NCBI RefSeq assembly: GCF_000346465.2
Contig: NC_034014.1
Span: forward strand, 20,911,517 to 20,975,516
Direction of reading: 5' to 3'
DNA: 64,000 nucleotides
From: Prunus persica
Lineage: Eukaryota > Streptophyta > Magnoliopsida > Rosales > Rosaceae
A program made the position numbers and the translations under genes. The notes beneath the pieces were generated by a model, which saw only the letters and a list, made by a program, of their open reading frames with translations, ran no database searches and was not told the origin of the DNA. The stretch's first letter is position 1, and each line of letters begins with the position of its first letter. Below, piece by piece: positions 46,289 through 57,800 of this stretch.

Positions 46289-47461
46289 GAGCATTTCCAC
46301 CAGTTGCCTCTTGCCATGGCAAGATTAGCCCTAGGGCAGGCACTATTCACGTGAATAGTGGCTGCCCTAGCCCCCTTCAGTAAAATGTGTTTCCAGTAGT
46401 TGGGGCTTGCCATGGCAAATACTATTCATTTTTTTGTTTTTTTCACAACTTTTTTTACTTAAACAATTAATTTGGATAATATTTTCGGATAAGATTTTTT
46501 GGTTTCTACATGTCAATACTATTCATATTGGATAATATTTTCGGATAAGATTTTATTTTATTAGTTATATTGGTTGGTATTTATAGGAAAAAAAAAAAGT
46601 ATGAGGATTTGGTGTCAAAAGTGAAGAGTATTGGTTGGCATTTATAGACATTGGCGAACCCAGAATTTTTGTAGCAGAGGTGCAATTTGACTAAGTATGA
46701 AAAATGATTTTTCGGAATAATCATTTTCTCAAGATAATTTTTGGCGGCTTTTATTCCTTACACATCAAATAAGAAAACTTGATTTTATGAAATTTTAATA
46801 TGAAGTATATATTGACTTAATGAGCCATCATTTTTAGCCTAAATCGTATTTTGCACTAAAACCGATTTTTCATATTTTGATTTGATGGGAATTTGATTTT
46901 CTAGTATTTTTATTTGAATCCAAATATGGGGTACTTCCTTATTTACATTGTAAACTTAAGTAAATGGAGTAATATAAAAATAAATAAAAGTAGAAGGACA
47001 AAGACATTTACTTAAATGTTGAAAATGGAAATAAGGTATAGAGAAAAAAAAAATCAGTAATTTTTTTGTATTTTTTTAAATTTTTATCCATTTTTTTTCA
47101 TTTTTTTATTGTACAAACATTGGCTACCGTTGGATTGCTGGAAAAAATATGATCGGAGAGCCAATACGCTGCCACGTGTAATGTAGCCATTGGCGGCTAC
47201 TGTAGCGCTTCGGTTTAAATTTTTTTTAACATTGGCGCGTGCAATGCACGCGCCAACAGTAAAAAAAATTAAACCGCTGGAGGGCTGACGCCAGCCTGGC
47301 GTCAGCCATGACGTCACGTTGCTCGGGCGCTTGCTCGGGCCGAAGTCGCCCTCGGGCCAGCCCAGTCTGCTGGGTCCCATGGCTTGCCCGGGCTGGACTT
47401 TGTTGCTGGAAACGATTTTTTTGCCCAAACCCCCCCCAGCCCGAGCTTGCTGGAAATGCTC
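46289..47461. mobile_element. PIF/Harbinger-like non-autonomous element with TTA TSD
   Basis: The left end GAGCATTTCCACCAGTTGCC and the right end GAGCTTGCTGGAAATGCTC are inverted over the outer 11 bases (GAGCATTTCCA and TGGAAATGCTC). TTA flanks both sides (46286-46288, 47462-47464). Near the left end is a CCATGGCAAG palindrome and CTATTCACGTGAATAG. The right 250 bp are GC-rich (GCGCGTGCAATGCACGCGCC palindrome near 47235). A copy of the hAT-like repeat of 59857-60268 sits inside it. Confidence 0.8.
46651..46995 (+). repeat. Partial copy of the hAT-like repeat also found at 59857-60268
   Basis: From TTGGCGAACCCAGAA through AATAAATAAAAGTA this segment is nearly identical to 59857-60200 (shared blocks such as GGAATAATCATTTTCTCAAG and GAGCCATCATTTTTAGCC). 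The right-hand 70 bp of the full element, including its CGCCCCTG end, is missing, so it is a truncated copy nested in the element at 46289-47461. Confidence 0.85.
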
Positions 47462-47464
47462 TTA

Positions 47465-49928
47465 ATTCCCAACCACTTGGGCTATTACATCTGTTTAAAA
47501 AAAGCGTAGGTCATGGTGCTTTGTTTAAGGCACTGTCACTGTATTTCATAGGCTCATTTGTCAATTGCCATGCCTTGAAATTGATTGGGGATCAACCTTT
47601 GTTATTATTGCACTCATTTGGTCCAATCTGAGCCTTCAAAAGAAGCTCATTTTCAGGTCAATTACGTGGTAACTTTGAGTTTTTTTTTCGTATGAGAGGT
47701 AACTTTGAGCTTGTGGCCACATTTTAATTCCGGCTCTGTAGCTCTGAATTACATGACAATGATCAGCCTTTGGATGTTGGTTTTAATTTTTTGTCCTGTC
47801 AGTTCTTCAAGTTGCAAAGAGGGGCAATTGATTCGTTTTGGGTAGTGGCTTAGCCTTTTGTGGCTTTATCTTGTGAGACCGAAAGTGGACCACCATAATT
47901 GTGATTGGAAGATAGTTTAATTTGGGGCAGAGATGAGATTAATGAGTCCATCAGTGGCATTTGTTGGCACTCTGCAAAAAGTGTTATGGTTCTTTAAGAG
48001 CCCTTTTCGCCAAGTGGAAGAGAGAATGTGTTTGGCTTGTGGTGGGCATGCTCTTGGTTCTCTCCTCTTTCTCTCTCCCACACACACAGTTATTGGATTA
48101 AGAGAATAGGAGTGATAGCAATCTTCTCTCTAATTTTTTTTTTAGACTTTCTAAAAAAAATAATGTCATTAATGCATTACACAAACTAGTTTTTGTTTTT
48201 CAAATTTACCCTTATTAAATGTATTAATTTTTTTTTTATAACTTTCTTACCACCTTGTTAAAAATTAAATAAGAAAATAAAACAAAAGTTTTTTTTAATT
48301 TTTAATTTTTCCAAAGAGAACGCGTGCTTTGTTAAAAACAAAATAAAGATGATAACGATGTCATGAAACAAACTTTATTTTTATTTTTTAAAAGTATGAC
48401 GTTTTTCTTATGTTTTTTAATTATTTATTTTTTTAACAATGTGCTAAAAAAGTTATAACAAAATTTGAATAAATTGAAGGAAATATAAAAGCCAATATAT
48501 TTTTGTGTGATGCATTAATGACATTGTTTTAAGTGTAAGGAAAATGACACTTGTCATAAAGAGAAGGGAGAAAATCCAAAAGAAAAGGTTAGAGAGAAGG
48601 TTGCTAGCATTCCTTTATAGGGGTTATGGGGGATGGGAATACCTGAATTTTGGTGTTGAAAATTCAACAAGATTTCTGTAGTCAGCTTTTCTTAGTGGAG
48701 GCTAAAATAATTAACATGACATCCATCTATTTGGTCTTTCTTAACATACATGAAGAAGTGTGTTGAGAATGCACAATTACACATGGTAGACTCTAAATTT
48801 TGTATTAGAATGTATAGAAATTTGAGCAATTTCTCTATTCATTGTCGATTAACTTTTAAGCGTGTTGAGAATACACAATTATACATGATAGATTTAAAAT
48901 TTTACATAGAACATATAGAAATATAAGCGATTTCTCTATTTATTGTTGATTAATTTTTAGTTTAACATGAAAGACTAAGATTTTATTTGTAATATAAATG
49001 CTTAGACTTTATCCCAATTTGTTTTGCTTTTCCTATCAACAGTTTTCTTTTCCCATGTCCGGTTCTCGCTCATTTCATCATGCCAAAGATAAAGTAAAGC
49101 ACAGCATCCCTCCAAAAATAACAGAAATACCTGTCCCTTCCCTGCCACTACCAAACTGATTTGGGCACCCAAAGGTCCCCCCCTTTATGAATGGGGTGCC
49201 TTGGTCAAATTTAGGTTGCTTCTTCCTAAAGACTATTTTTAAAAGGAAAATCTAATCTAATGTCGGTTGGCAGACACCAAAATTCATAGGAAAATTAAGA
49301 TTATTATTTTTCTTTAAAAAAAAGAAAACAAAAGGGGTCTAGGACATTAACTTGTATACCAGATTTTTATTAATTGTGTGTTTAAGTTTTAAATTATCGC
49401 TTATACTAAAAAAAAAAAACCTACACAAAGCAAAGGAAGAAAAAAGTCACTTGTCCAGGGTGTCCAAGCAAAAAAGAGGGTGCTCTTCCCACCCTGGAAA
49501 AGCAAAGATGCCACCTGGTTTCATATTATTTGATTGGCTTCCTAAGATTTAAAAGAAATAAAAAATTGTACGTCTTTATGACTATTGGCTAATGTCTTCT
49601 TCTTTTTCACGAGGAACTCTTTTTTGTGTCTTTTTTCTTCAAAAGGAAGGCTTTGACAAAATATTCGGACCGAAGTTTGCTCCCCTCCATGATCCTAAAA
49701 TTAGAAAGTTGGTGGCACATTCCTCTGTTGCGCACGTTCTTTCTCAAACTCTGTGTTTTCTTTTCATTTTTCCTCTTTGATTCTTCAAACCCTCTTGCTT
49801 TTTCTTCCTGAAAAACTCCTCTAGAAAGTAAGTGATTTGTGTTACATGTCGTTTTTGGTGTAGAGAGACAGAGAAGAGAAAAGGGTTGCATGGTTTTGGT
49901 CTCTGGAGAATAAGAGAGATCAAGAAAG
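47465..49928. other. Intergenic and leader region upstream of the NET2 gene
   Basis: No gene is supported. A two-copy diverged tandem repeat of about 100 bp lies at 48761-48959. Poly-A and poly-T runs are frequent. From about 49780 to 49928 the sequence becomes CTT/GAGA-rich and is probably the 5' leader of the NET2 gene. Confidence 0.45.
48761..48959. repeat. Two-copy diverged tandem repeat, ~100 bp unit
   Basis: Two units begin GTGTTGAGAATGCACAATTA and GTGTTGAGAATACACAATTA and each ends in TTGTTGATTAATTTTTAG-like sequence (TTGTCGATTAACTTTTAAG in the first). They differ at roughly one position in six to seven. Confidence 0.75.
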
Positions 49929-52900
49929 ATGTTGCAGAGAGCTGCAAGCAATGCATATTCATGGTGGTGGGCCAGCCACATCAGAACCAAGCAGTCAAAA
50001 TGGCTGGAGCAAAACCTCCAAGGTACCTAATCATCTAGTTTTCAGGATCTTAGTTTGTTTTTATTTTTTATTTGTTCTAATTAAGAATTACTCTTGATCT
50101 TCATATCTGCTATCTGACTATGTTCTATCTTGTATGAACCTTCTTATCTTGGAAATGTAATGTAAATTGTATTCTAAATCATTCTTTCTGGCAGTCACAT
50201 CTCTCTTCTAAAAAGGTGTCAAACTTCAAATCTTCCGAATATTTCATCTGATAAAAAAAATAATGATAAAAATTGGATGTTATGTCACAGTTTCTTTCTC
50301 CCCTGTGCTTGGAGGAATTATCCTTTAAAAAGAGAGTTGTGGTTTTCTTTCTCCAAGGCCATTTGCTCAATTTATATCTGCAATGTATTTGAAGTTGTGA
50401 TTGGAGAAAACCTTAAATGTTGTTTCATTTTGTTGTGTAAGAACGGGAAGTTTCAATATGATTGAAATTTTGTTTGCATTGTAAACCCTGGAAACATCAA
50501 AATCAAAGTTGAAAACAAAAGTCTTCTGTGAATCAAATAGTTCTGATCATACATTTGAGTTGTGGTGTCCCCTTTAATACTTTATTTTGTTTTTCGCTTA
50601 CCCGAAGAGAAGTTGTATATGTCTTCTGGCACTTGAACATAGTATATGGGAATTGCAGATATGGAGGAAAAGGTGCAATATGTGCTTAAACTCATTGAAG
50701 AGGATGGGGACTCTTTTGCCAAGAGAGCAGAAATGTACTACAAAAAGAGACCAGAGCTGATACACTTTGTTGAAGAAACCTACAGAGCGTACCGGTCCTT
50801 GGCTGAACGGTATGATCACATTTCAACAGAGCTACAGAACGCCAACAACACGATTGCTTCTGTTTTCCCAGAACAAGTTCAGTTTGCCATGGATGAAGAA
50901 GATGATTATTCCTCACCCAGAATGCCAAAAAGGCCTCCAGATATCTCAAAGGGGAATATCCCGAAGGTTCCAAAGGGTCCTACTAAAGATCTAAAGAGTC
51001 TTCTTACAAAAGCAACAGCTAAAAATAAACTGCAGCCTCAGAGGTCAATGAAAACAGTAACTGCTAAAGCAGTTCCTAAATCTGGCTTGAGCAAACCTCA
51101 GGCACTTGAAGAGATTGACAAGGCTCAAAAACAAATTCTGTCCCTACAAACTGAGAAAGAGTTTGTAAAGAGCTCATATGAAAATGGACTTGCAAAGTAC
51201 TGGGAAATAGAGAACCAAATCAAGGGAATGCAAGAGAAAGTATCCAATTTGCAAGATGAATTTGGTGAGGGAATTGTCATTGACGATAATGAGGCTCGGA
51301 ATTTGATGGCAGCATCTGCTTTAAATTCATGCCAAGAGACATTGGCTCAATTGCAGATGAAACAGGAAAGTACTGCTGAGGAAGCAAGAATTGAGTCACA
51401 ACGGGTTAAGGATGCCGCGAAGAACTTAGAGTCTCTTAAGAATGAGTTTCAACATGGTCAAATCAATCAGGAAAAGCCAAATGCACAGGATGAATCTGTG
51501 AATGTAGTAAATGAGAAAAAATTGGACCAGGAAGTGGACAGTGTGACACAACAGAAACAGAAATTGGAGTTGTTACGAGATAAAATTAAGGAACACTACG
51601 AGGCTGGGCCTGAAACATCTCTCACTATTACGGAAATGGCAGATAAGATTGATGAGCTTGTGAATAAAGTGATCAGCTTAGAGAGTGCAGTTTCATCACA
51701 GACTGCTCTAGTCCAGAGTTTAAGAAGTGAAAATGACGAGATTCATGAACAAATTCGAATTCTGGAAGATGATAAGGTAAGTCTCATTGATGGAAAGAAG
51801 GACTTGAGCAAAAAGCTGAAGGAACTGGAGGAAAAGTTGCATCAAGTCCAGGATCTAAACCAAAGTGTTGAAAACCAGAATGACAATCTCCAGACACATT
51901 TTACTGAAGCACATTGTAATCTTGGTCACATTTCTCATAAACTGCGAACCGTGAAGCCAGATGAGGAGGTCAAGGTCACAGGCTCATCAGAAACGAAAGA
52001 GGGATCTCTGGGGGAAGCCAAGCTCCAAAAGCAGTTTGAAAGAGAAGAAAAAACAGTTAATCCTGATGATGGCTTCAAGGGACTGCAGGAAGCAAAGTCA
52101 GGAGAGGAACTGAAGGCTACAGTTTCACCGCAAAAAGATGAAGAACCTCGGGCTGAAGTGAGACTGTCAAAAAAGTCCACAGAACATAAAGAAACACTAA
52201 ATCCCGCTGATGGTTCTGTAAAAGCTACAGATGTTCTCCGTACTGCTGGCGATCAAGGAGAAGATGTTTGTCAATCTCTGGAAATTAATAACGAAGATAA
52301 GAAACATCTGGACAAAGATGACAAGCAAACTTCAGTGCAGCCTGTGGATAATCTTCTCAATATGGAACCAAAGGAACAAGCAACAAGGAAAGAAGATGAC
52401 GAGCAAACTTCAGCGCAGACTGTAGATAATCTTCTCAATAAGGAACCAAAGGAACAGTCAACAGGGAAAGAAGTTGACAAGCAAACTTCTGCTCAGACTG
52501 TGGATAATCTTCTCCACATGGAACCAAAGGAACAAGCAACAATGAAAGAAGATGACAAGCAAACTTCTGTTCAGACTGTGGATAATCTTCTCAATATGGA
52601 ACCAAAGGAACAAGCAACAGAGAAAGAAGATGACAAGCAAACTTCAGCGCAGACTGTGGATAATCTTCTCAATATGGAACCAGAGGAAGAAGAACCAGAC
52701 TGGCAGAAATTGTTTTTGAATGGGATGGAGGACAGAGAGAAGATTCTATTGGCAGAGTACACTACAACTCTTCGGAACTACAAGGATCTCAAGAAGAAGT
52801 TCAGTGAAGCTGAGAACGACCTCTTTGAAACATCAGTCCACATAAAAGAACTGAGGAGTTCCGGTGCCATGAAGGATGAAGAGATTAAATCATTGCATAA

Positions 52901-53762
52901 GAAACTGGATCTTCTGCTACAGAGTATAGGTAAAAATAAAGACTCAGAAGAATTTAAAGCTTTAGATCACCAGCAGACCCCAACGAGTACACCAGCAGAC
53001 AAGAAAGACAATGATGAACTTGAGGGAACTTCAACTATATCACCTATCGAAGAAAAATTCAGGGGCAATATTGATGAACTGTTGGAAGAGAACTTGGATT
53101 TCTGGTTAAAATTTAGCGCTTCATTTACACAGGTACAACAATTTGAAACTACGGTGGAAGATTTGCAGTCTGAGATATCCAAGCTTGAGGAGAGAAGAAA
53201 GAAGCAAGATGGAAGTAGTCATGCAAAATATTCTATGAAATCAGATGCACGACCACTATACAAGCACCTAATGGAGATACAGACTGAACTAAATGTTTGG
53301 TTGGAAAAGGGTGCAATACTGAAAGATGAGCTGCAGTGCAGATTCACATCTTTATGCGACATTCAAGAAGAAATAACGAAAGCTTTGAAGACAGGTGCTG
53401 AGGATGGCGACTTCAAGTTTACAAGCTACCAAGCTGCAAAGTTCCAAGGCGAGATTTTAAATATGAAACAAGAGAATAACAAGGTTGCAGATGAATTGCA
53501 AGCAGGATTGGACCATGTGAACGCACTCCAACTTGAAGTAGAAAAAACTATGGCAAAGTTGAATGAGGAGTACAGACTCTCTGGATCAAAGAAGCAACCT
53601 CCTGCACATCTAGCTCACTCTGAGAGTCGGTCCCGAGTTCCCTTGCGGTCATTTATATTTGGTGTTACACCAAAGAAGCAAAAGCGATCAATCTTCGCCG
53701 TTGTGGCCCCTGCAATGCATAAGAGATACCAAGATTCGAAAGCTAGATCATCCCAGCAGTAA
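49929..53762 (+). CDS. NET2: NETWORKED class 2 actin-binding protein (NAB/KIP1 domain)
   Basis: NET proteins bind F-actin through an N-terminal NAB domain and link it to membranes. Class 2 members in Arabidopsis act mainly in pollen tubes at the plasma membrane. Two exons, 49929-50022 and 50659-53762, join in frame to give 1065 residues. The NAB domain spans about residues 1-95: MLQRAASNAYSWWWASHIRT, then WLEQNLQDMEEKVQYVLKLI and MYYKKRPELIHFVEETYRAYRSLAERYDH. The exon border after codon 31 cuts the NAB domain. Long coiled coils follow. Residues 585 to about 710 hold a five-copy 26-residue repeat. After it comes the NET2-type motif PDWQKLFLNGMEDREKILLA-EYTTTLRNYKDLKKK. The C-terminus is basic (FGVTPKKQKRSIF). 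The short first exon would be missed if only the long frame were annotated. Confidence 0.93.
52317..52690 (+). repeat. Five-copy 78-bp coding tandem repeat in NET2
   Basis: Each unit codes for 26 residues of the pattern DDKQTS(A/V)Q(T/P)VDNLL, then N(M/K)EPKEQAT-KE. Five consecutive copies start near 52317, 52395, 52473, 52551 and 52629. The last runs into EEEEPDWQ. The copies remain in frame and very alike in DNA, which points to recent expansion. Confidence 0.95.
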
Positions 53763-54618
53763 TTTTTTTCCATTCCGTGCTGTTTGTTTTCTTTTCTTTC
53801 GTTTCGACTTTTAAACAATATTTTTGACAGATTTCCGTGCGGTTCTTCCTTTTCTTTTAGGTCTCCCTCTCTGTTTTTGTTTTTGATCTGGGAGGAATAT
53901 GTTATTTGATTACCATACATGTTTTGTAGTTTGTAAGTATCAAAACAATATGAGCATTTAAGCCATTTGTTACCATATTGGCATGGTCATTTAACTCCAA
54001 TTCTGCATATGTTTATTTAGTTCCAAATACATCTCAGTTCAAAGTTGATGCCACCATCACATGATTTCTTTCTCCATATTAGAATCAGATAATACCCTAT
54101 TAATCACAGTTGATGAGTTAATTTTCCTTGCCTGCCTTCAGTGAGCATGCAATTAATCACTCCAGCTCATTTACAGTTGAAACATCAAACACGAAATCGC
54201 AGGCTGCCAATGCACATAACAAAGACACAGTCGTAGCCTTATAATTCAGTGAAATAGAGTGCAAAGTGTAAAGCTTCTCTGTACATTTTATTAGTAACAG
54301 AGCAAATTACAATACATCTTTATGCTGTGACCCTTCCAGCTGCCATCATGGGTCATCACTTCTAAAACACACCATTTTCAGTTACCCTTCTTGTTTCACT
54401 TCTAAACACACCATTTTATTAGTAACAGAGCAAATTATAATATATCTTTATGCTGTGACCCTTCCAGCTGCCATCATGGGTCATCACTTCTAAACACTCC
54501 ATTTTTAGTTACCCTTTTTGTTTCCTCCCAACATGTGAACTGCCTGATGAAGACAGCTCGTCATATAGAGAGCATAAGTTCACTATTTAGAAAAGGCACC
54601 CCTCGCAAAGAGAAAACC
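53763..54618. other. Convergent intergenic region between NET2 and NIC1
   Basis: It contains the 3' ends of both genes and a tandem duplication of about 125 bp (54288-54530), but no other gene. Confidence 0.5.
54288..54530. repeat. Two-copy tandem duplication of about 125 bp near the NIC1 3' end
   Basis: The block TTTTATTAGTAACAGAGCAA through TTCAGTTACCCTTCTTGTTT occurs twice (starts near 54287 and 54412). Both include TATGCTGTGACCCTTCCAGC and GCCATCATGGGTCATCACTT. Only a few bases differ, so the duplication is recent. It lies just downstream of the NIC1 stop and may form part of its 3' untranslated region. Confidence 0.9.
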
Positions 54619-56156
54619 TCATGGATTTTTTGTATCCAATGACACTTCCGACACTACCTTTGCTCCTCTTCCTTTGGCTATGTAAAGGCCTATGTGATGC
54701 ATTAGCTCCTGGAAGAACAACCAAACGATCAAACTTGAAGAGTTCTCATTGACAAAGCAAACCAAGGGAGAAAAAAAAAAAAAGCAAGTGGAAATCTGAA
54801 GAAGTCAATCTTCTCTATTCCCCTCGTTTGTACCTTCCTACTGTTCAGGATTACAAATTTACACTTTATAAACATTCAATCTCAAGCTCAAGCCTGTCTT
54901 AGTCTTCTGTTTTGAAAGTACTAGTTATAATTGTGGCTAGATACTTTTAAGGACAAATGCTAAGGTATGCAATATCAAAAGGGGAAAAAGAAAAGGAAAA
55001 GAATCAGAACAAGACAACTACTAACGATAAAAAGATTTGATTTGAGGTACCTGGGGATGAGCTACAACATCTTTGGCAGTTTTGGCAACATCAACTGGAA
55101 GATCAAAAGTGGCACAACCACGGGAATACACAATCACATCCTCTAGAGGGACAAGGAGACGACGATTTCTAGCAGACAAAGTGGTACATACAAAATCTAG
55201 CACACATATATCCGTGCATATTCCTACGACCAAGATCTTCAAAAAACAAGAACAGCAATAACAAAATTAGACAGAAATAACAGAATTCCGTAGGCACCAA
55301 CTAAAAGAATCAACATCAAATAGAAATAGCACGATCACATGTGGATGACCACATTTCGGGGTTTAGGAAATGCATACAGCTTTGATCTGATTACTCTGAA
55401 CCCAATTGATAAACACATTAGAGCCATCTTCCTCAACTGAACCAAGAAATCCATCAATGCAATCTTTACGCCGAAGGGTCACATTTCCTTCATTCTCCAA
55501 CCATTTCAGAGCTGTGAAGATAATTATATAATTAAGAGAGAACTACAAACACAACGAAATGCCTGAAGTATATTAAGCTAATCCAAGAAATATATAGTAG
55601 CTGCTGCAATAATTGGGGGGGGAAATGAATGAAAAGAGGAAAAAAGGAAAAAAAGGGTACCCGGGACTAGCTCTGATTCTTCAGTACCAACAATACAATG
55701 AGGAGGGTAAGGATGCTCAGGAATGTCAGGGTGATGGGAATCAAGGAAAGCGAAGACAGGCCATTTTCTGTCACAGAAAACTCTGGCAAGTCTCACTGAT
55801 TCATCCACCATTTCAGAGATTTGCTTATCAGGCTGTCTTGGTGCCTATTGTATATGCATAACATGCCCACATATATAAATAATAAACCCCAAAAAAGAAA
55901 GTTCAAAGCTTTCTATGAACCAAGAACTTATAGATGGAAATAAATCTAAAATCTTATTATTTTTCATAAACTGGATAATGAGAAAAACAGCACAGAAGGG
56001 GAAGAGGGAAATTACCAAATTGCCAGCACCGACGGTGCAGAAGCCATTAACGACGTCGACGAGGACAAGGCCGGTCTTGGTGTCACCGGTGAGATGCAGA
56101 GATTCTTGGTGCACCGGAAGCCCCTCCTTCAACAAATCAATCGTCTGCACACTCAT
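54619..56156 (-). CDS. NIC1: Nicotinamidase (isochorismatase-like hydrolase)
   Basis: NIC1 hydrolyses nicotinamide to nicotinate and ammonia, the first step of NAD salvage by the Preiss-Handler route in plants. Five exons in transcript order join in frame: 56016-56156, 55661-55844, 55378-55511, 55051-55236 and 54619-54708. The product is 244 residues, the same length as Arabidopsis NIC1. The isochorismatase-fold catalytic triad is visible: Asp34 in GLVLVDVVNGFC, Lys124 in LRRKDCIDGF and nucleophile Cys164 in GICTDICVLDF. The metal-site region DSHHPDIPEHPYPPHC is complete. The protein ends VVSEVSLDTKNP and lacks a targeting peptide, so cytosol is likely. A stray copy of the last exon lies upstream at 57388-57472. 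Confidence 0.95.
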
Positions 56157-56668
56157 TCTTTTCTTTTCCTTTTTCTTCTTTCTTTCTGATAAAGATAAAT
56201 AAGAAACAAAGAATCAAGTGAACACGAAGACTTTGAAAATTGACAGCTTTTTGTATTAAATTACAGAGGAAAACGAAAGCTGTTCCAGACTTGTGTTTGA
56301 GAAACTTATGATATACGTACCCAGTCAACGGTAACAGGGGAAGGAAGGAACCAGCAACAAAAATAGAATGGTTTTGCACCGTCGGATGTTTAGCCTACAA
56401 CGTTTCTTACACGAGTATGGCAAAATACCAAATGAGAAAATGCAACAACAGTTATTTTATTTGTATTTTGTATCAGAGACAAAAACCTCAAGGACCCAAA
56501 AGAAAGAGAGACAGATAGATACAAACAACTACCTTGGCTTTTGGCTTTTGGGTTTATTATGTATGTATGTATTTGATGCCTTGGAAAGTACCTTAACCCC
56601 TCCCCTTCTTATTAGAAAAAGGATAGGAACAAAAAACAGTGGGATTCTTCCTGCCAATCAGTTTAAAG

Positions 56669-56831
56669 TAGGGGTGGCAATTTCGGATACGACCCGATAC
56701 ACGATTCGAAACCCGCACGATAAAAGACGACCCGAACCCGACACGACACGTTTATTAAATGAGTTGGGTTCGGGTTGAGCATTCTTGACACGTTTATTAT
56801 CCCGACACGACACGACCCATTGCCAGCCCTA
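56669..56831. mobile_element. Small hAT-like MITE with 8-bp TSD
   Basis: The ends TAGGGGTGGCAAT and ATTGCCAGCCCTA are inverted repeats (the outer bases match those of 10136-10679). An exact 8-bp duplication, GTTTAAAG, lies at 56661-56668 and 56832-56839. The interior is rich in ACCCGA/ACACGAC motifs and has no coding capacity in 163 bp. Confidence 0.9.
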
Positions 56832-57387
56832 GTTTAAAGTAGAATCAAATATGATAATCCATCTCCTATTACGTTGTAGTTGTGGGACTATGAGGCTACC
56901 GCATGTCAAAGGCTGAAGGTGCTCTGGGCCCAACTTCCAATAGTATCACCCAAATCCCCTGAGTCACGGGATCTTAGGGTGAAACATTTACATAAAATAA
57001 GAATAGCGTTATTTTGTTATTCTCGATTAATTACGGCATATCATTTATGTTAACTTTTTTACATGATAATTTTTAATTAATCGAAATAGTAAAACAATGC
57101 TATTCCATTTTATACAAATTTTCTGAATCTTGTATGTATGTGTTAACTTACGTAAAAAAGTTGAATTTGATATTTTTTTTAATGGGTTAACTTATGTATG
57201 TGTTGCAAGTTTATGAACAAAAGAGTAGGCTATATGTAAAGAACTATGAAACTTTTGATATAGTGTAAGCCGAGAAGTGTTTCTTATTATAAAACACGTC
57301 TTATTTTGATTAGAAATGTGTTTTCTAATATTTCTAGAAATAGTCATTATGCATTTCCAAACACACCACTTTGAGATACGTCGCCCA

Positions 57388-57472
57388 AATCTTTTGCATC
57401 GAATGACACTTTGGACGCTACCTTTGCTCCTCTTTCTTTGGCTATGTAAAGGCCTATATGATGCATCAGCTC
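57388..57472 (-). pseudogene. Orphan copy of the last NIC1 exon
   Basis: On the minus strand this reads ELMHHIGLYIAKERGAKVAS, then KVSFDAKD-like residues, closely matching the true last exon of NIC1 (ELMHHIGLYIAKGRGAKVVS) at 54619-54708. The splice acceptor (GACAG before GAG CTG) is kept. The stop codon after the true exon is not conserved; the frame continues past it. No other NIC1 exon was found nearby, so this is best read as the remnant of a tandem NIC1 duplicate. Confidence 0.8.
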
Positions 57473-57539
57473 CTGTCACGACAAAAAAAAGAAAAAAACG
57501 AAAAAGAAAAGAGGAGTTATATCATTTAAGAAAAAAATA

Positions 57540-57800
57540 TTATACATACTGTATATGTGTATATAAGAGCATATATGTATATTATAATACATACATGGGT
57601 ATAATATATATACACATATATGTATATATATGTATTATAATATATATTATATATATACACATATACTATTATTATAATATTAATATGTATATGCGTAAAT
57701 GGATATATTATAATAATAATATAAGTGTGTGTATATATATATATGTGTATGTACATTATAGTATATTGTATGTAAGTATAATATAATATAATATATGAAT
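57540..57800. repeat. (TA)n/(CATA)n-rich low-complexity tract
   Basis: About 260 bp are made almost only of TATA, CATA and ATAATA units. Tyr/Ile-rich open frames on both strands are products of this composition. Confidence 0.9.

Noticed and set aside
57316..57786. 156-residue Tyr/Ile-rich open frame
   Set aside because: It runs through the TA/CATA low-complexity tract and over the orphan NIC1 exon in the wrong strand.
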